From Verrucomicrobiia bacterium (GTDB lineage Bacteria; Verrucomicrobiota; Verrucomicrobiia; Palsa-1439), in contig JAJVHY010000020.1 in the NCBI GenBank assembly GCA_022072455.1, positions 248,001-312,000 of the forward strand: a stretch of 64,000 nucleotides of DNA. The letters run 5' to 3'. The stretch's first letter is position 1; every line of letters starts with the position of its first letter. The position numbers and the translations under genes are program-made. Below, piece after piece: positions 44,241-53,783 of the stretch. Under the pieces are notes generated by a model. That model had not been told where the DNA came from and did not search any database. It saw only the letters and a list, made by a program, of their open reading frames with translations.

Positions 44241-45070
44241 TGCCGGAACCTCAACTCATCCCGGAAGTGCTTGGCACGCTTGAGCAGCGCACGCAGTTCG
44301 ACGGCATCCTTGTTCTCCAGGGCCGCGCGGAGTTTGCCGAGTTCTTCAATCAGATGCTCCACTCCCCGCGTGATTTCTTCCCGGTTTTGAAGGCAAATCT
44401 CCGTCCACATTTCCGGTGGACCACTGGCGATGCGCGAAAAGTCCTTGAACCCGGGGCCGACAAAATTCAGCGGGTGCGCGCCGTCGCTGCAGACGACGTT
44501 GACGACGGCGGCGGCCACCAAGTGTGGCAGGTGACTGACGCGGGCGACGATTTCGTCGTGTTCCTGCGGCGACAACGTGCGGACTTGGCAGCCGATGGAC
44601 TTCCAGAATTCGTGGACGAGTTTGAGGGCGTCTTTGTCAGTATTCTCGCGCGGAGTGACGATGCAGGCGGCGTTGGCGAACAGGTCGCGCCGGGCGGCTT
44701 CGAGGCCGGGTTGCTCGGACCCGGCCATCGGATGCGAGCCAACGAAACGCGGGAGGATGTCGGCCAACGCGCTGACGATTGGATACTTCACGCTGCCGAC
44801 ATCGGTGACGACGCATTCTTTGGGGAGCTGCCGGGCCAACTCCGGCATGACGCCGATGGGGGTTGCCAAAACAATCAACTCCGCATCGGCTGTGGCGCGA
44901 AAAAGGTCGCTGGTGGCTTCGTCGGCGGCCCCGAGTTTATAGGCTTCGTCGGCCGCCTCCTGCCGGCGCGCCCAGACAGCGACCTTACCGGCCACTTTGC
45001 GGTGCCGGGCGGCCAGACCAATGGAACCGCCGAGTAGACCGGGGCCAAGAATGGTGAGTTTGCGAAGCAC
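44237..45070 (-). CDS. tyrA: prephenate dehydrogenase
   Basis: Converts prephenate to 4-hydroxyphenylpyruvate for tyrosine synthesis; 277 residues. NAD motif LTILGPGLLGGSIGLAA at the N-terminus, VTDVGSVKYPI, GSHPMAGSEQPGLE and RVSHLPHLVAAAVV. No ACT domain, so it is the short form. The GTG at 45,068-45,070 is preferred. An open frame continues upstream, but would overlap the glycosidase gene and its promoter. First gene of the tyrA-aroA-cmk-plsC operon. Confidence 0.93.
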   Translation of the reverse strand: MLRKLTILGPGLLGGSIGLAARHRKVAGKVAVWARRQEAADEAYKLGAADEATSDLFRATADAELIVLATPIGVMPELARQLPKECVVTDVGSVKYPIVSALADILPRFVGSHPMAGSEQPGLEAARRDLFANAACIVTPRENTDKDALKLVHEFWKSIGCQVRTLSPQEHDEIVARVSHLPHLVAAAVVNVVCSDGAHPLNFVGPGFKDFSRIASGPPEMWTEICLQNREEITRGVEHLIEELGKLRAALENKDAVELRALLKRAKHFRDELRFRQ

Positions 45071-45098
45071 AAAAAGTTTGTAACAGCAAACTATTCGT

Positions 45099-45128
45099 TT
45101 GGCAATCGCGCGGGGCGGCGCGTATAGT
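45099..45128 (+). promoter_or_regulatory. putative sigma-70-type promoter of the lipoprotein glycosidase gene
   Basis: TTGGCA (45,099-45,104), 18-base spacer, TATAGT (45,123-45,128). Start predicted near 45,135, followed by a strong Shine-Dalgarno AAGGAGG and the ATG at 45,152. Confidence 0.55.
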
Positions 45129-45151
45129 GCGCGCCGTTCCAAGGAGGAATT

Positions 45152-46243
45152 ATGCGGCGTTTTTGGATTGTCATCGTCTGTTTGCTCGCGCTGGGGATAG
45201 CCTGTGCCCGGCCCAAACCCGCCGTCAAAAAACCAACCCCTCCCCCACCGGCACCAAAACCGCAACCGCCCACTCTCACGGAAACCCGCGCGGTCTGGGT
45301 CAGTGATACCGCCAAACTGGATTGGGATTCGGCCGTGCGCAATCTGCAGCGGACCGGCTTCAACACGATGTATGTGAATCTCGCCTCCGCCGGGGCCGCT
45401 TGGTATCCCGGCAGTCAAGTGTTGCCGAGCATTGTGGAGGGCAAGCCAGATCCGATTGCGCGCGGCATCGAACTGGCGCGCCGGGCCGGGATTGCCGTCC
45501 ACGCCAAACAGATCGTCATGTTTTCCTTCAAATCGCCGCCCGAATTCCAGCGGCAACTGATCAATGCGGACCGGGTGATGCGCGGCGCGGATGGTAAACC
45601 GATCATGCAAAGCGGCGTCTATTGGCTCTGCCCATCGAATCCGACCAACCGCGACCAATCACTGGCCGTCGTCGGCGAAATGTTGGGTCGGTATCCTGTG
45701 GCCGGATTGCATTTGGATTACATTCGTTTCAACGAGTCCCCAAGCTGTCTCTGCCAACGCTGCCGGCAAGCCTACGAGCAATTCACCGGTAAGCCGGTCG
45801 CCAGATGGAGCGCCGACGTCCCGCGGTTCAACGAATGGCGGCAGAGCGTGATCACCGACTGGGCGCAACGCTTGAGTGCCAAAGCCCGCCAGACGCGGCC
45901 CGGCATCAAGATGTCGGCGGCTGTCTTCCCGGGTTTGGAGCGCGCCAAGGAGGAGAAAGCCCAAGACTGGAAACTGTGGGTCGAGCGGGGTTACCTCGAC
46001 ACAATTTGTCCGATGAATTACACGACTGACCCGGGTGATTTTGAACTGCGCTGCCGGGAGACTCTCCGGTCGGTGCCGCGCAACCGGGTGGTCATGGGGA
46101 TCGGGAGTTGGAAATTTGACCCGCCGGCCGGAATGGTCGGCCAGATTGAACAGACGCGCCGGTTGGGCATGGGCGGGTTTGCGTTGTTTTCGTACGACGA
46201 CCTCGCCACCCGGCAAGCCTTCCCAAATTTGACCGGCAAGTAA
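45152..46243 (+). CDS. lipoprotein, GHL10/DUF187-type family 10-like glycosyl hydrolase
   Basis: Putative lipoprotein of 363 residues: a signal peptide with lipobox LGIAC (Cys18), a Pro/Lys-rich spacer (residues 20-42), then a TIM-barrel domain starting TRAVWVSDTAKLDWD. Barrel strands include NTMYVNLAS, VHAKQIVMF, GLHLDYIRFN and DTICPMNYTTD. These match the GHL10/DUF187 family, thought to cleave peptidoglycan or other polysaccharides. Lipid anchoring puts it in the inner or outer membrane facing the periplasm. Good promoter and ribosome-binding site. Confidence 0.88.
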   Translation: MRRFWIVIVCLLALGIACARPKPAVKKPTPPPPAPKPQPPTLTETRAVWVSDTAKLDWDSAVRNLQRTGFNTMYVNLASAGAAWYPGSQVLPSIVEGKPDPIARGIELARRAGIAVHAKQIVMFSFKSPPEFQRQLINADRVMRGADGKPIMQSGVYWLCPSNPTNRDQSLAVVGEMLGRYPVAGLHLDYIRFNESPSCLCQRCRQAYEQFTGKPVARWSADVPRFNEWRQSVITDWAQRLSAKARQTRPGIKMSAAVFPGLERAKEEKAQDWKLWVERGYLDTICPMNYTTDPGDFELRCRETLRSVPRNRVVMGIGSWKFDPPAGMVGQIEQTRRLGMGGFALFSYDDLATRQAFPNLTGK

Positions 46244-46328
46244 CCATTTGCCAGCCGACGAGACTCGTTCCGGCAACATGAGCGCTCAGAATTGCAACGG
46301 CCCGGCGATCTTGTTAAAGTTCCTGCAA

Positions 46329-46619
46329 ATGGCATCCAAGAAGAACAAGCCGACGAAGAAAACCATGTTGTTGGGACTGGGTCTTGACAACAAGGACGGG
46401 CACACCCGCATCACGGCAGGTGAAGATTTCAAACTCGTCGGCGGTAGCGCCGAGACTCACGGGGTCATGCAGGAAAAAGCCATCAAGCTGACCGAACACC
46501 TCAAACGCCGCGGCAAAACGCTCGATACAGTCACGCGCGCAGAATTTAACGACATCGCGCACAAGGTCGGCATGCAAGTCGTCGAGCCGAAAAAGTTGCC
46601 GCCTCAGTCGGAAGAATAA
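46329..46619 (+). CDS. small conserved-looking hypothetical protein
   Basis: Protein of 96 residues: basic N-terminus MASKKNKPTKKTMLLGLGLD, then FKLVGGSAETHGVMQEKAIK and LKRRGKTLDTVTRAEFNDIA. It has no signal peptide and no recognised domain. The helical middle ending in KLTEHLKRRGK could bind nucleic acid. The ATG at 46,329 is preferred because an earlier frame start at 46,248 would add 27 residues with no good ribosome site. Confidence 0.6.
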   Translation: MASKKNKPTKKTMLLGLGLDNKDGHTRITAGEDFKLVGGSAETHGVMQEKAIKLTEHLKRRGKTLDTVTRAEFNDIAHKVGMQVVEPKKLPPQSEE

Positions 46620-46620
46620 C

Positions 46621-47496
46621 CTACGCGCGCCGTTCGCGCATCCGGAAGAATTTCACGAGCGGCCGCATGTAATCCGTATCGGTGCGAATCTCGATCTGAT
46701 CCACGCCCGCCGCCCGGATCGCATCATTCAATGCCACGAGTCGCGATCGAGCTTGCGCCGCAAAACTGGCGCGGACTTGCCGGTCAAACGTGTCCACCAA
46801 CGCCCGCTCACCGGTCTCCGCGTCCCGCAACTCGACAAGGCCCACCGCCGGCAATTCTTCTTCCCGGGGATCGCGCAGGCTTAACGCCACCACATCGTGC
46901 CGCTTGCCGGCGATGCGCAGTTTCTTCTCGAAGCCGGTATCTTGAAAATCGGATAGGACAAATGTCACGGCCCGGCGGCGTTGGACGCGGTTGAGGTAGT
47001 CGAGGGCGAGTTCGAGATCCGTGCCATGACCGGTCGGCTGGAAAGCGAGGATTTCGCGCACGACACGGAGAACGTGCCGGCGGCCTTTTTCTGGTGCAAT
47101 ATATTTTTCGATGCGATCGGTAAAGAGGATGACGCCGACCTGGTCGTTGTTGCGAATCGCCGAAAACGCGAGGACGGCGGCGAGTTCGGCGGCCAGTTCG
47201 TTTTTCGATTGCTGCCCGCTCCCAAACTGGCCGGACGCGCTGACATCCACAACGAGCATGACGGTCAGTTCGCGCTCTTCCTTGAACTTCTTGATGTACG
47301 GATGGCCGAAACGAGCGGTGACATTCCAGTCAATGGCACGGACTTCATCACCCGGCATGTACTCGCGGACTTCCTCGAACTCCATCCCACGGCCTTTGAA
47401 GACGGAGTGGTATTGACCGCCGAGCACGTCGGTGACTTCCCGGTTCGTGCGGATTTCGATCTGCCGGACTTTCTTGATGATTTCGCGGGGAATCAC
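46621..47496 (-). CDS. DUF58 domain protein (MoxR-associated)
   Basis: Protein of 291 residues with the DUF58/von Willebrand-like fold: GRGMEFEEVREYMPGDEVRA then IDWNVTARFGHPYIKKFKEE and the metal-site-like VVDVSASGQFG. DUF58 proteins work with MoxR ATPases, probably as chaperone or metal-insertion systems. Its start overlaps the MoxR gene stop by four bases (47,493-47,496), so they are coupled. The usual VWA and aerotolerance genes that follow in many genomes are absent here. Confidence 0.92.
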   Translation of the reverse strand: MIPREIIKKVRQIEIRTNREVTDVLGGQYHSVFKGRGMEFEEVREYMPGDEVRAIDWNVTARFGHPYIKKFKEERELTVMLVVDVSASGQFGSGQQSKNELAAELAAVLAFSAIRNNDQVGVILFTDRIEKYIAPEKGRRHVLRVVREILAFQPTGHGTDLELALDYLNRVQRRRAVTFVLSDFQDTGFEKKLRIAGKRHDVVALSLRDPREEELPAVGLVELRDAETGERALVDTFDRQVRASFAAQARSRLVALNDAIRAAGVDQIEIRTDTDYMRPLVKFFRMRERRA

Positions 47497-48482
47497 GGGA
47501 CTGGAACTTCGTCAAAGATGCGTTTGATGATCGTCTCGCTCGTCATGTCTTCGGCCTCGGCTTCGTAGCTGACGATGACACGATGCCGGAGGACGTCCAT
47601 GCCGATGGTTTTCACGTCTTGGGGCGTGACGTACCCGCGGCCTTGCAGGAACGCGTACGCTTTCGCGGCGAGCGCGAGGTAAATCGTCGCGCGGGGTGAC
47701 GCGCCATACTGGATGAGGCCGGCAATATCAATCTTGTAGGATTTCGGGTCGCGCGTGGCAAAGACGAGGTCGATGATGTAATTCTTGATCTTGTCGTCCA
47801 TGTAAACCGAGTCCACGACCTTGCGCGCTTTGAGAATTTGGTCCGGGGTGACGACGGGTTGAACGTTGGTCTGCTTGCCGGTCTCGGCCATACGATCCAT
47901 GATCTGCCGTTCTTCTTCTTTCGTTGGATACCCGATGGAAAGTTTGAGCATGAACCGGTCAACCTGCGCTTCCGGCAAGGGATACGTCCCCTCTTGCTCG
48001 ATCGGATTCTGCGTCGCCAATACCAGAAACGGCTCCGGCAACGTGAACGTCTGGTCGCCGATGGTGACTTGCCGTTCCTGCATCGCTTCGAGCAACGCGC
48101 TTTGCACTTTGGCCGGGGCGCGGTTGATTTCGTCGGCGAGGATCAGGTTGGCGAAGACGGGACCTTTCTTGATGCGAAACTCGCCGTCTTTCGGATTGTA
48201 GATCAACGTCCCCACCACATCCGCCGGCAGGAGGTCGGGGGTGAATTGGATGCGGTGGAAGTTCGTCTGGATGGCGGCGGAGAGCGTTTTGACCGACAGC
48301 GTCTTGGCCAAGCCGGGAACGCCTTCGAGCAAGATATGGCCATCGGCCAGCAAACCCACGAGCAGCCTTTCGATGAGGTATTTCTGGCCGACGATGACCT
48401 TGCTGACTTCAGCGGTCAGTTGCCGGACAAATTCGCTTTCACGTTTGATTTGTTCGTTCAGTGCTGCAATGCCTTGATCCAT
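47493..48482 (-). CDS. MoxR-family AAA ATPase
   Basis: AAA+ ATPase of 329 residues: Walker A LEGVPGLAKTL near residue 54, Walker B LILADEINRAPAKVQ, sensor-1 FLVLATQNPIEQEGTYPLPE, and the C-terminal lid (YGASPRATIYLALAAKAYAF). A good Shine-Dalgarno (AAGAGGAA) precedes the ATG at 48,482. It probably remodels a partner of the neighbouring DUF58 protein. Confidence 0.95.
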   Translation of the reverse strand: MDQGIAALNEQIKRESEFVRQLTAEVSKVIVGQKYLIERLLVGLLADGHILLEGVPGLAKTLSVKTLSAAIQTNFHRIQFTPDLLPADVVGTLIYNPKDGEFRIKKGPVFANLILADEINRAPAKVQSALLEAMQERQVTIGDQTFTLPEPFLVLATQNPIEQEGTYPLPEAQVDRFMLKLSIGYPTKEEERQIMDRMAETGKQTNVQPVVTPDQILKARKVVDSVYMDDKIKNYIIDLVFATRDPKSYKIDIAGLIQYGASPRATIYLALAAKAYAFLQGRGYVTPQDVKTIGMDVLRHRVIVSYEAEAEDMTSETIIKRIFDEVPVP

Positions 48483-48518
48483 GAGTTCCTCTTGAGGTTG
48501 GTCGAAATTAAAGACACG

Positions 48519-49151
48519 CTACTGCCGGCTTTGGTTCAAATGCCGGTGCAGCTTCAGCCACGCTTCCGCCGTCTGGTAGTCGGGACAAACTGCCGCGACT
48601 TCCTGCCAGAAAAGTTTGGAATGGTTCATCTGCCGCCGGTGCATCAGTTCGTGCAAAATGATGTAGTCGCGGACAAAGGCGGGCGTCTGAATCAACCGCC
48701 AGTTCAACGAGATCGTCCCCCGCCGGGAGCACGACCCCCAGCGCGACCGCTGGTTGCGCACCGTAATCCGTTGAATCGCCACGCTGTGCTGCGCGGCCAA
48801 CTCCAGAGTGCGGTGCGACAATTCGCGTTTGGCCAAGCGCCAGAGGTGCCGTTCCACCGTGGGCCGCAGGTCGGCTGTAACCGCGACGACTTGATCAGCA
48901 AAAGTCACCTCACGACCCACTCGCAACCGGACGACTTTGCCGCGATAAAGAATTTCGGTGCCGTCCTCCCAGACTTGCCGGGGCGGCTGTTTTTGGAGTT
49001 GCCGGTTGATCCAGTCGAGGTTGCGTTCGACGAAGGCCCGCGCTTCCGCCAGCGTCCCGCGCGCCGGTACTGTCGCGCGAACCGAGCCATCCGGTCGGAC
49101 CCGGACGATGTAACGGCGCGACCGGTAATTGCGGACGAAATCCAGTTGCAT
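48519..49151 (-). CDS. YgjP-like metallopeptidase (M48-type, DUF45)
   Basis: Protein of 210 residues of the YgjP/DUF45 family. The zinc motif HELMH lies in YIILHELMHRRQMNHSKLFW, with the second His in NHSKLFW and the family segment QRSRWGSCSRRGTISLNWRL before it. Cytoplasmic; E. coli YgjP is linked to nucleotide-pyrophosphate hydrolysis. The next gene on the same strand lies two bases upstream (stop at 49,154). Confidence 0.9.
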   Translation of the reverse strand: MQLDFVRNYRSRRYIVRVRPDGSVRATVPARGTLAEARAFVERNLDWINRQLQKQPPRQVWEDGTEILYRGKVVRLRVGREVTFADQVVAVTADLRPTVERHLWRLAKRELSHRTLELAAQHSVAIQRITVRNQRSRWGSCSRRGTISLNWRLIQTPAFVRDYIILHELMHRRQMNHSKLFWQEVAAVCPDYQTAEAWLKLHRHLNQSRQ

Positions 49152-49153
49152 GG

Positions 49154-49468
49154 TCAGATGGCGATGTGTTCCGGCACTTCTTCCGGGACGTCATCCAACC
49201 GCGAATCTTCTTCCGTGTCGGTCTCCAACGGCCGGAACCGCTCGGCGCGAAAACCGCGTTCGGGATACGGCGGCTTGTCGCTGCACGGGTTGATCAATTC
49301 CTTCAAATACACGCACATCTCACCTGCTTCACCGCGAATATCAATACCAGGAATCAACTCGCGGACCGTGTAGGTCACGCCTTTGACGGGCAGCTTCCAA
49401 TAAAATTTCTTGATGGCTTCCGGGAAGACATCATCAACACAGACAACTTTTTGGCCGGGCAAATACAT
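49154..49468 (-). CDS. hypothetical protein (about 104 residues)
   Basis: Begins [20 protein letters not shown], then [19 protein letters not shown] and ends acidic ([19 protein letters not shown]). Similar short proteins occur in other bacteria, I believe, but I cannot name a function. A beta-rich SH3-like fold is plausible. Alternative ATG at 49,510 would add 14 residues ([14 protein letters not shown]). No clear ribosome site for either. Divergent from the RlmI-like gene. Confidence 0.65.
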   Translation of the reverse strand: MYLPGQKVVCVDDVFPEAIKKFYWKLPVKGVTYTVRELIPGIDIRGEAGEMCVYLKELINPCSDKPPYPERGFRAERFRPLETDTEEDSRLDDVPEEVPEHIAI

Positions 49469-49541
49469 GGCGGGAACGATAAACCGGGCGTCAAGTTTTG
49501 ACAACGCCATAGCGGCGCGGAAAGTGTATGGTGGCCGCGCA

Positions 49542-50729
49542 ATGCTCCCTGCGCTCAAGCTCCGGGTCTCGCCCAAAGCCGAAACGATCCTTCGTGGCGG
49601 CCACCCGTGGTTGTTCGCGGACAGTCTCCGCGACCAGAACCGGCCGGGATCGGTCGGCGAACTCGCCATCATCTATGACCGGAAAGACGAATTTCTCGGC
49701 TTGGGACTGTTCGATCCCGCCGGTCCCATCCGCGTCCGCATGCTCCACACCGGCAAACCGCAAAAACTCGACCGCGCCTGGTGGCAACAGCGCTTGGCCG
49801 CCACGCTCGACCGCCGGCGCGGGCTGTTCGACGCGCAAACGAACGGTTACCGGCTGTGCAATGGCGAAAGCGACGGCTGGCCGGGATTGGTCCTGGACCG
49901 GTATGACTCGACCTTGGTGCTGAAAATCTACACGCTAGTTTGGTTGCCGCGCTTGGATGAAATCGTGACTCTCATCGCCGAACAGGTGCCGCACGACCGG
50001 CTGATTCTCCGGTTGAGCCGCAATATCCAGGAGGCAGCCGCGCCGTTCACCGACGGACAGGTGGTGCGCGGAACGCCGGTAAACGGGCCAGTCGTTTTCC
50101 TGGAGTCTGGTCTCCGGTTTGAAGTAGACGGTGTGCGCGGCCAGAAGACCGGCTTTTACCTCGATCAGCGAGAAAACCGACGGTTGGTTGAATCGCTATC
50201 CGCCGGACGGCATGTGCTCAATGCCTTCAGTTTTTCCGGCGGTTTCTCACTCTATGCGGCGCGTGGCGGGGCCGTCGCCGTAACGGATTTGGATATCAGC
50301 GAACACGCGATCGCGTCCGCCAACCGGAACTTTGCCCTCAATTCGGCACTCAGCCGCTGCCGGCACGAGAGTCTCAAGGCGGATGCATTCGATTGGCTGG
50401 TCGCAGCACCGGCACGATCTTTCGACCTGATTATCCTCGATCCACCGTCGCTGGCGAAACGCGAAGCGGAACGCCCGGCAGCGATCCGTGCCTATGGCCG
50501 GCTGGCGCGCCGTGCCATTGAACTCTTGCGACCGAACGGTGTGCTGGTCGCCTGTTCCTGTTCGGCGCATGTTTCCACGATTGAATTTTTGGAAGCCGTG
50601 AGAAAATCCGCCGCGCAAGCCGGTCGGCCATTCAAGGAACTACGCACGACCGGCCACGCCCCCGATCATCCGGCAACGTTCCCAGAAGCGAACTACCTCA
50701 AGGCCATTTACCTCAGTGTGGCAGGCTAG
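49542..50729 (+). CDS. rlmI: class I SAM-dependent rRNA methyltransferase, RlmI-like
   Basis: Protein of 395 residues: N-terminal PUA-like RNA-binding domain ([20 protein letters not shown]), a middle domain ([20 protein letters not shown]), and the SAM-binding domain with [31 protein letters not shown] and the catalytic motif [10 protein letters not shown]. RlmI methylates C1962 of 23S rRNA; related enzymes share this layout, so the exact target is inferred. ATG at 49,542 ([11 protein letters not shown]) is preferred. Its end overlaps the convergent response-regulator gene by 17 bases. Confidence 0.9.
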   Translation: MLPALKLRVSPKAETILRGGHPWLFADSLRDQNRPGSVGELAIIYDRKDEFLGLGLFDPAGPIRVRMLHTGKPQKLDRAWWQQRLAATLDRRRGLFDAQTNGYRLCNGESDGWPGLVLDRYDSTLVLKIYTLVWLPRLDEIVTLIAEQVPHDRLILRLSRNIQEAAAPFTDGQVVRGTPVNGPVVFLESGLRFEVDGVRGQKTGFYLDQRENRRLVESLSAGRHVLNAFSFSGGFSLYAARGGAVAVTDLDISEHAIASANRNFALNSALSRCRHESLKADAFDWLVAAPARSFDLIILDPPSLAKREAERPAAIRAYGRLARRAIELLRPNGVLVACSCSAHVSTIEFLEAVRKSAAQAGRPFKELRTTGHAPDHPATFPEANYLKAIYLSVAG

Positions 50730-51441
50730 TGAGTGGGGCCGGCACAGCCCCGGCTTCGCTATGGCGTTGCCAATGGATCGCCAACCGGAGCAGATCTTCG
50801 CTGGTTGGCAGCGTGAGCTTCTTCTTGATGTTTTCCCGATGCGACGCGACGGTCTTCACGCTCAAGTGCAGCCGATCCGCAATTTCGTGAGTGACATAGC
50901 CGTTGCCAATCAACTGAAACACCTCCAACTCCCGGTCGCTCAATTGCTCGACGAATGTCGTGATCTTGCCTTCGGGCAGTGCGCCACCGAGACGATTGAC
51001 GATGGCGTCTTTGACTTTGTCGCTGAGATACACTTCCCCGTGCAACACGCGCCGGATGGCACGCAGCAGGCACTCGGGGTCTTCCTGTTTCATCACGTAG
51101 CCTTTCGCGCCGGCGTGCAGACTGCGTTCGGCGTAGAGCGCTTCGTCGTGCATGGAGAGAACGAGCGTCGGCAGTTTTGGATGACGGACTTTGATGTCCT
51201 TTATCAACTCCACTCCACTGCCGGTGCCGAGAGCGATGTCAACGATCACGATATCGGGGTGCAGTTTCTCGATGGCCTCCAGTGCGGAGTGAACATCGTG
51301 CGCTTGGCCGCAAACCAGCAAATCCACTTCTCCGTTAATCTTCTGCGAGAGCCCTTCGCAGACAATCGGATGATCATCCACCAACAGGACTCGGTGCCGG
51401 TCATTGGCGGATTCCGTCGGCTTCGGTTGTGCGCGTTTCAT
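50713..51441 (-). CDS. NarL/FixJ-family response regulator
   Basis: Protein of 242 residues with an N-terminal receiver domain ([14 protein letters not shown], phosphoacceptor Asp in [13 protein letters not shown], Lys in GYVMKQED) and a LuxR-type HTH ([20 protein letters not shown] and [20 protein letters not shown]). A four-base overlap with the upstream kinase gene (51,438-51,441) makes that kinase the clear partner. Regulon unknown. Confidence 0.94.
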   Translation of the reverse strand: MKRAQPKPTESANDRHRVLLVDDHPIVCEGLSQKINGEVDLLVCGQAHDVHSALEAIEKLHPDIVIVDIALGTGSGVELIKDIKVRHPKLPTLVLSMHDEALYAERSLHAGAKGYVMKQEDPECLLRAIRRVLHGEVYLSDKVKDAIVNRLGGALPEGKITTFVEQLSDRELEVFQLIGNGYVTHEIADRLHLSVKTVASHRENIKKKLTLPTSEDLLRLAIHWQRHSEAGAVPAPLTSLPH

Positions 51442-52739
51442 TCGTCCCTCCCGTTGTGATGGTTGAATTGGCAGTCCGTCACCGTGCCGCCGCCGGGCCG
51501 CGGGATGAACTGAAGTTTGGCGCTGATGGCCCGGGCCCGGTAGTTCATGTTCTCAATCCCCATGCCGGCGCCGTAAAGTTTGCCCCGGATAAGTCCGCGA
51601 CCGTTATCGGTGATGCGGAGCGTCAAGCTGCCGCGCTCGCGAGTTAGGGCGACAATAATCTCGGTTGCTTTACCGTGGGCAATGGCGTTGTGGATGGCTT
51701 CCTGCGCGATCCGGTATAAGTGCATGGCCGTCTCATGGTCGTGAATGGGGATGGGTCGCTGGCACTCAAACCGGCAGCGGATGGAGAACATGGATTGAAT
51801 CGAACGCGCCAACGCATCGAGCGCCGCCGTCAATCCACCGACCTCCAGTTTCACCGGGTTAAGGCCGCGGGCAATCTGGCGTGCTTGCGCGGCTGTCTCG
51901 CGGGAAAGCTCGGAGATGCGCGCCGCGACCGTTGTTTCGGGCAAACTGCGCCGCGTCAAACGCGATTCTAGGTCGCTCGCCATGTAGGCGATACCGGCCA
52001 GTTGTTGGCAGAGACCGTCGTGGAGATCCTGGCCGATGCGTTGCTGTTCGCGTTCGCTGATGTCGAGCAACCGGCGTTCGGCGCGCCGCCGCCCCATGAC
52101 CTGGCCGATCTGACTGCTGATATCCCGGAGCAAACGGAGTAGATGTTTGTCCGGCGGCTGCACTTGCCGGCTGAAGAGGGCGATGACTCCCAGAACTTCC
52201 CGGTTCAAGCGAATGGGAAAAGCGAACGCTGTTCGCAAACCGTATTTGTCAATGCCGGCCACTCGCCGCAGCGTGGGCTGTTGCGCGAGATCGGTAATCC
52301 AGACTGGTTTGTTGCGTGCCCAAGCTGTGCCGGAAATCCCTTCGCCACAGGCAAAGGTGGCCACCCGGACCGCGCGGTCGAGTCCAGTGGCGCACGATGA
52401 TTTCGGCTGCCAAGTCTGAGTGCACCGCAAAACATTGGCAGTCGAATCAACCCGCCAGAGTTCCGCCCAATCACAGTCGAGCGCCGCACACAACGCCTCG
52501 AAAATGCGCGGACAGGCTTCCGCGACCGACGAGCATTCCGCGAGCGCGTGGGTGATGACTTGCTGGGCGCGCAAACGTTGCTCAGCCTGGCGCAAGTCCG
52601 CCAGTTCCTGTTGGACGCGGGCCAGCACGCGATGCATTTGCGTGAACTCCGGGCCGCGTTCCCCCGGCGGTAACAACCGCCCGGCCATGCGGGCCACTGC
52701 GAAGCGTTCGACACTTGCTTGAACTATGTCACCTGCCAT
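51438..52739 (-). CDS. GAF-domain sensor histidine kinase (NarX/DegS-type, HisKA_3)
   Basis: Soluble kinase of about 433 residues: a coiled N-terminus, a GAF domain (about 75-215; CDWAELWRVDSTANVL, WITDLAQQPTLRRV, AFAFPIRLNREVLGVIALFS), then HisKA_3 with phospho-His in EQQRIGQDLHDGLCQQLAGI and HATPase_c (IAQEAIHNAIAHGKA, DNGRGL, GAGMGIENM). ATG at 52,737-52,739. It pairs with the overlapping NarL-type regulator. The neighbouring small stress-type proteins on the other side are possible targets, which is speculative. Confidence 0.93.
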   Translation of the reverse strand: MAGDIVQASVERFAVARMAGRLLPPGERGPEFTQMHRVLARVQQELADLRQAEQRLRAQQVITHALAECSSVAEACPRIFEALCAALDCDWAELWRVDSTANVLRCTQTWQPKSSCATGLDRAVRVATFACGEGISGTAWARNKPVWITDLAQQPTLRRVAGIDKYGLRTAFAFPIRLNREVLGVIALFSRQVQPPDKHLLRLLRDISSQIGQVMGRRRAERRLLDISEREQQRIGQDLHDGLCQQLAGIAYMASDLESRLTRRSLPETTVAARISELSRETAAQARQIARGLNPVKLEVGGLTAALDALARSIQSMFSIRCRFECQRPIPIHDHETAMHLYRIAQEAIHNAIAHGKATEIIVALTRERGSLTLRITDNGRGLIRGKLYGAGMGIENMNYRARAISAKLQFIPRPGGGTVTDCQFNHHNGRDE

Positions 52740-52894
52740 CGTCACCTCTGCGTGCGGTAAAGATAACGAAGGGTAGCGCCATTGCAAGCCCAAGCAAGGT
52801 CGGCTGATCGCCTAGACCGGAATCAGCCGCCTGCTGATTGTGCCGACTCCGCAGACAGTGGAAATTTAGGGCGCATTAAGAAAGGAATGCCATC

Positions 52895-53128
52895 ATGAAA
52901 CTGACTCAAAAGCTACAAATCAGCGCCATCACCTGCGGCCTGAGTCTTGCGCTCTGCGCTTGCAGCCCGGAACAAAAGCCAATTCCGACATCTGCCGACG
53001 ACAACCTGGCACCGTCGGCCCTCGATAAACACGTCCCACCGATGCCCGCCAATGACCCACCGCCGGTCGTCGCGCCACCGGCCACCAACCAGCCCGCGGT
53101 GCCGACTGCCCCATTGCCCGCCGACTGA
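52895..53128 (+). CDS. small putative lipoprotein, Pro-rich
   Basis: Protein of 77 residues: signal sequence MKLTQKLQISAITCGLSLAL, then the lipobox-like LCAC with Cys near residue 24, and a mature part rich in Pro and Ala (VPPMPANDPPPVVAPPATN). Shine-Dalgarno AAGGAA before the ATG. The mature region is disordered. A hairpin terminator follows at 53,145-53,171. No known family. Confidence 0.65.
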   Translation: MKLTQKLQISAITCGLSLALCACSPEQKPIPTSADDNLAPSALDKHVPPMPANDPPPVVAPPATNQPAVPTAPLPAD

Positions 53129-53144
53129 GGAGTAACAGCCGCGA

Positions 53145-53171
53145 CCGGCTGCCGGCCTCGCTGGCAGCCGG
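53145..53171. terminator. hairpin terminator between the lipoprotein and CBS genes
   Basis: CCGGCTGCC (53,145-53,153) and GGCAGCCGG (53,163-53,171) form a perfect nine-base stem with a nine-base loop. It lies between convergent genes and could serve both; no U-tract. Confidence 0.55.
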
Positions 53172-53184
53172 ATTCCCGTGGCGT

Positions 53185-53565
53185 TCATTCGCGGGCTTTG
53201 AGCGCGTTTCGCAGGTTCCCCCACGTGACAATTCCCACCAATTGCCCGCATTCGTTCAACACCGGCAAGCTGGTCAGCCGGTACCGCTCCATGAGCCGGG
53301 CGGCGGCGTGGACATCTTGATCGTCCCGGGCATAGATCACCTCGCGGGTCATCACGTCGCGCACCGTTGCCGTCCACGGATCGCAACCGGCGGACGTGGC
53401 GCGCACAGTGAGATCGCGCGCCGTGAGCACGCCGATCAGGGTGCGACCGTCGCAGACCGGCAGCATGTTGACATTCAGCGCGTTCATCTTTTGCGCCGCC
53501 TCCGACAAATGGGTGCCGGGCGGGATGGTCGCAACTTCTGGCCCAATGACATCCCTGAGTTGCAT
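53185..53565 (-). CDS. CBS-domain pair protein
   Basis: Protein of 126 residues made of two CBS motifs: MQLRDVIGPEVATIPPGTHL ... GVLTARDLTVRAT (about 1-60) and VRDVMTREVIYARDDQDVHA ... LVGIVTWGNLRNA (about 65-122). CBS pairs bind adenosyl nucleotides and act as energy or redox sensors. ATG at 53,563-53,565 is preferred (MQLRDVIG). It stands alone on the minus strand beside the small stress-type genes. Confidence 0.9.
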   Translation of the reverse strand: MQLRDVIGPEVATIPPGTHLSEAAQKMNALNVNMLPVCDGRTLIGVLTARDLTVRATSAGCDPWTATVRDVMTREVIYARDDQDVHAAARLMERYRLTSLPVLNECGQLVGIVTWGNLRNALKARE

Positions 53566-53783
53566 CTGCGTTAAGGTGCCCGGGGCCCGGCTCCAGCGCA
53601 ATCGGGCGCATTACCGCGTGTACTCTCAGCCAGAATCGCAGCCGACCTAGGCAAATGTCCGAGGAAAAAATCGCGCGCGCCCAAGCCGAACCGTGAGCGG
53701 CGGTCAATGACCGTCGCATTGGTGAACCGCGGGACAAAGCGGGGGGCTATGACGTCGCTACCGCCGACTGTGAAATCGGCAGG

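Noticed and set aside
44237-45658. Longer version of tyrA starting near 45,658
   Set aside because: The extension would run antisense through the lipoprotein glycosidase gene, its promoter and ribosome site. The NAD-binding motif begins right after the GTG at 45,070.
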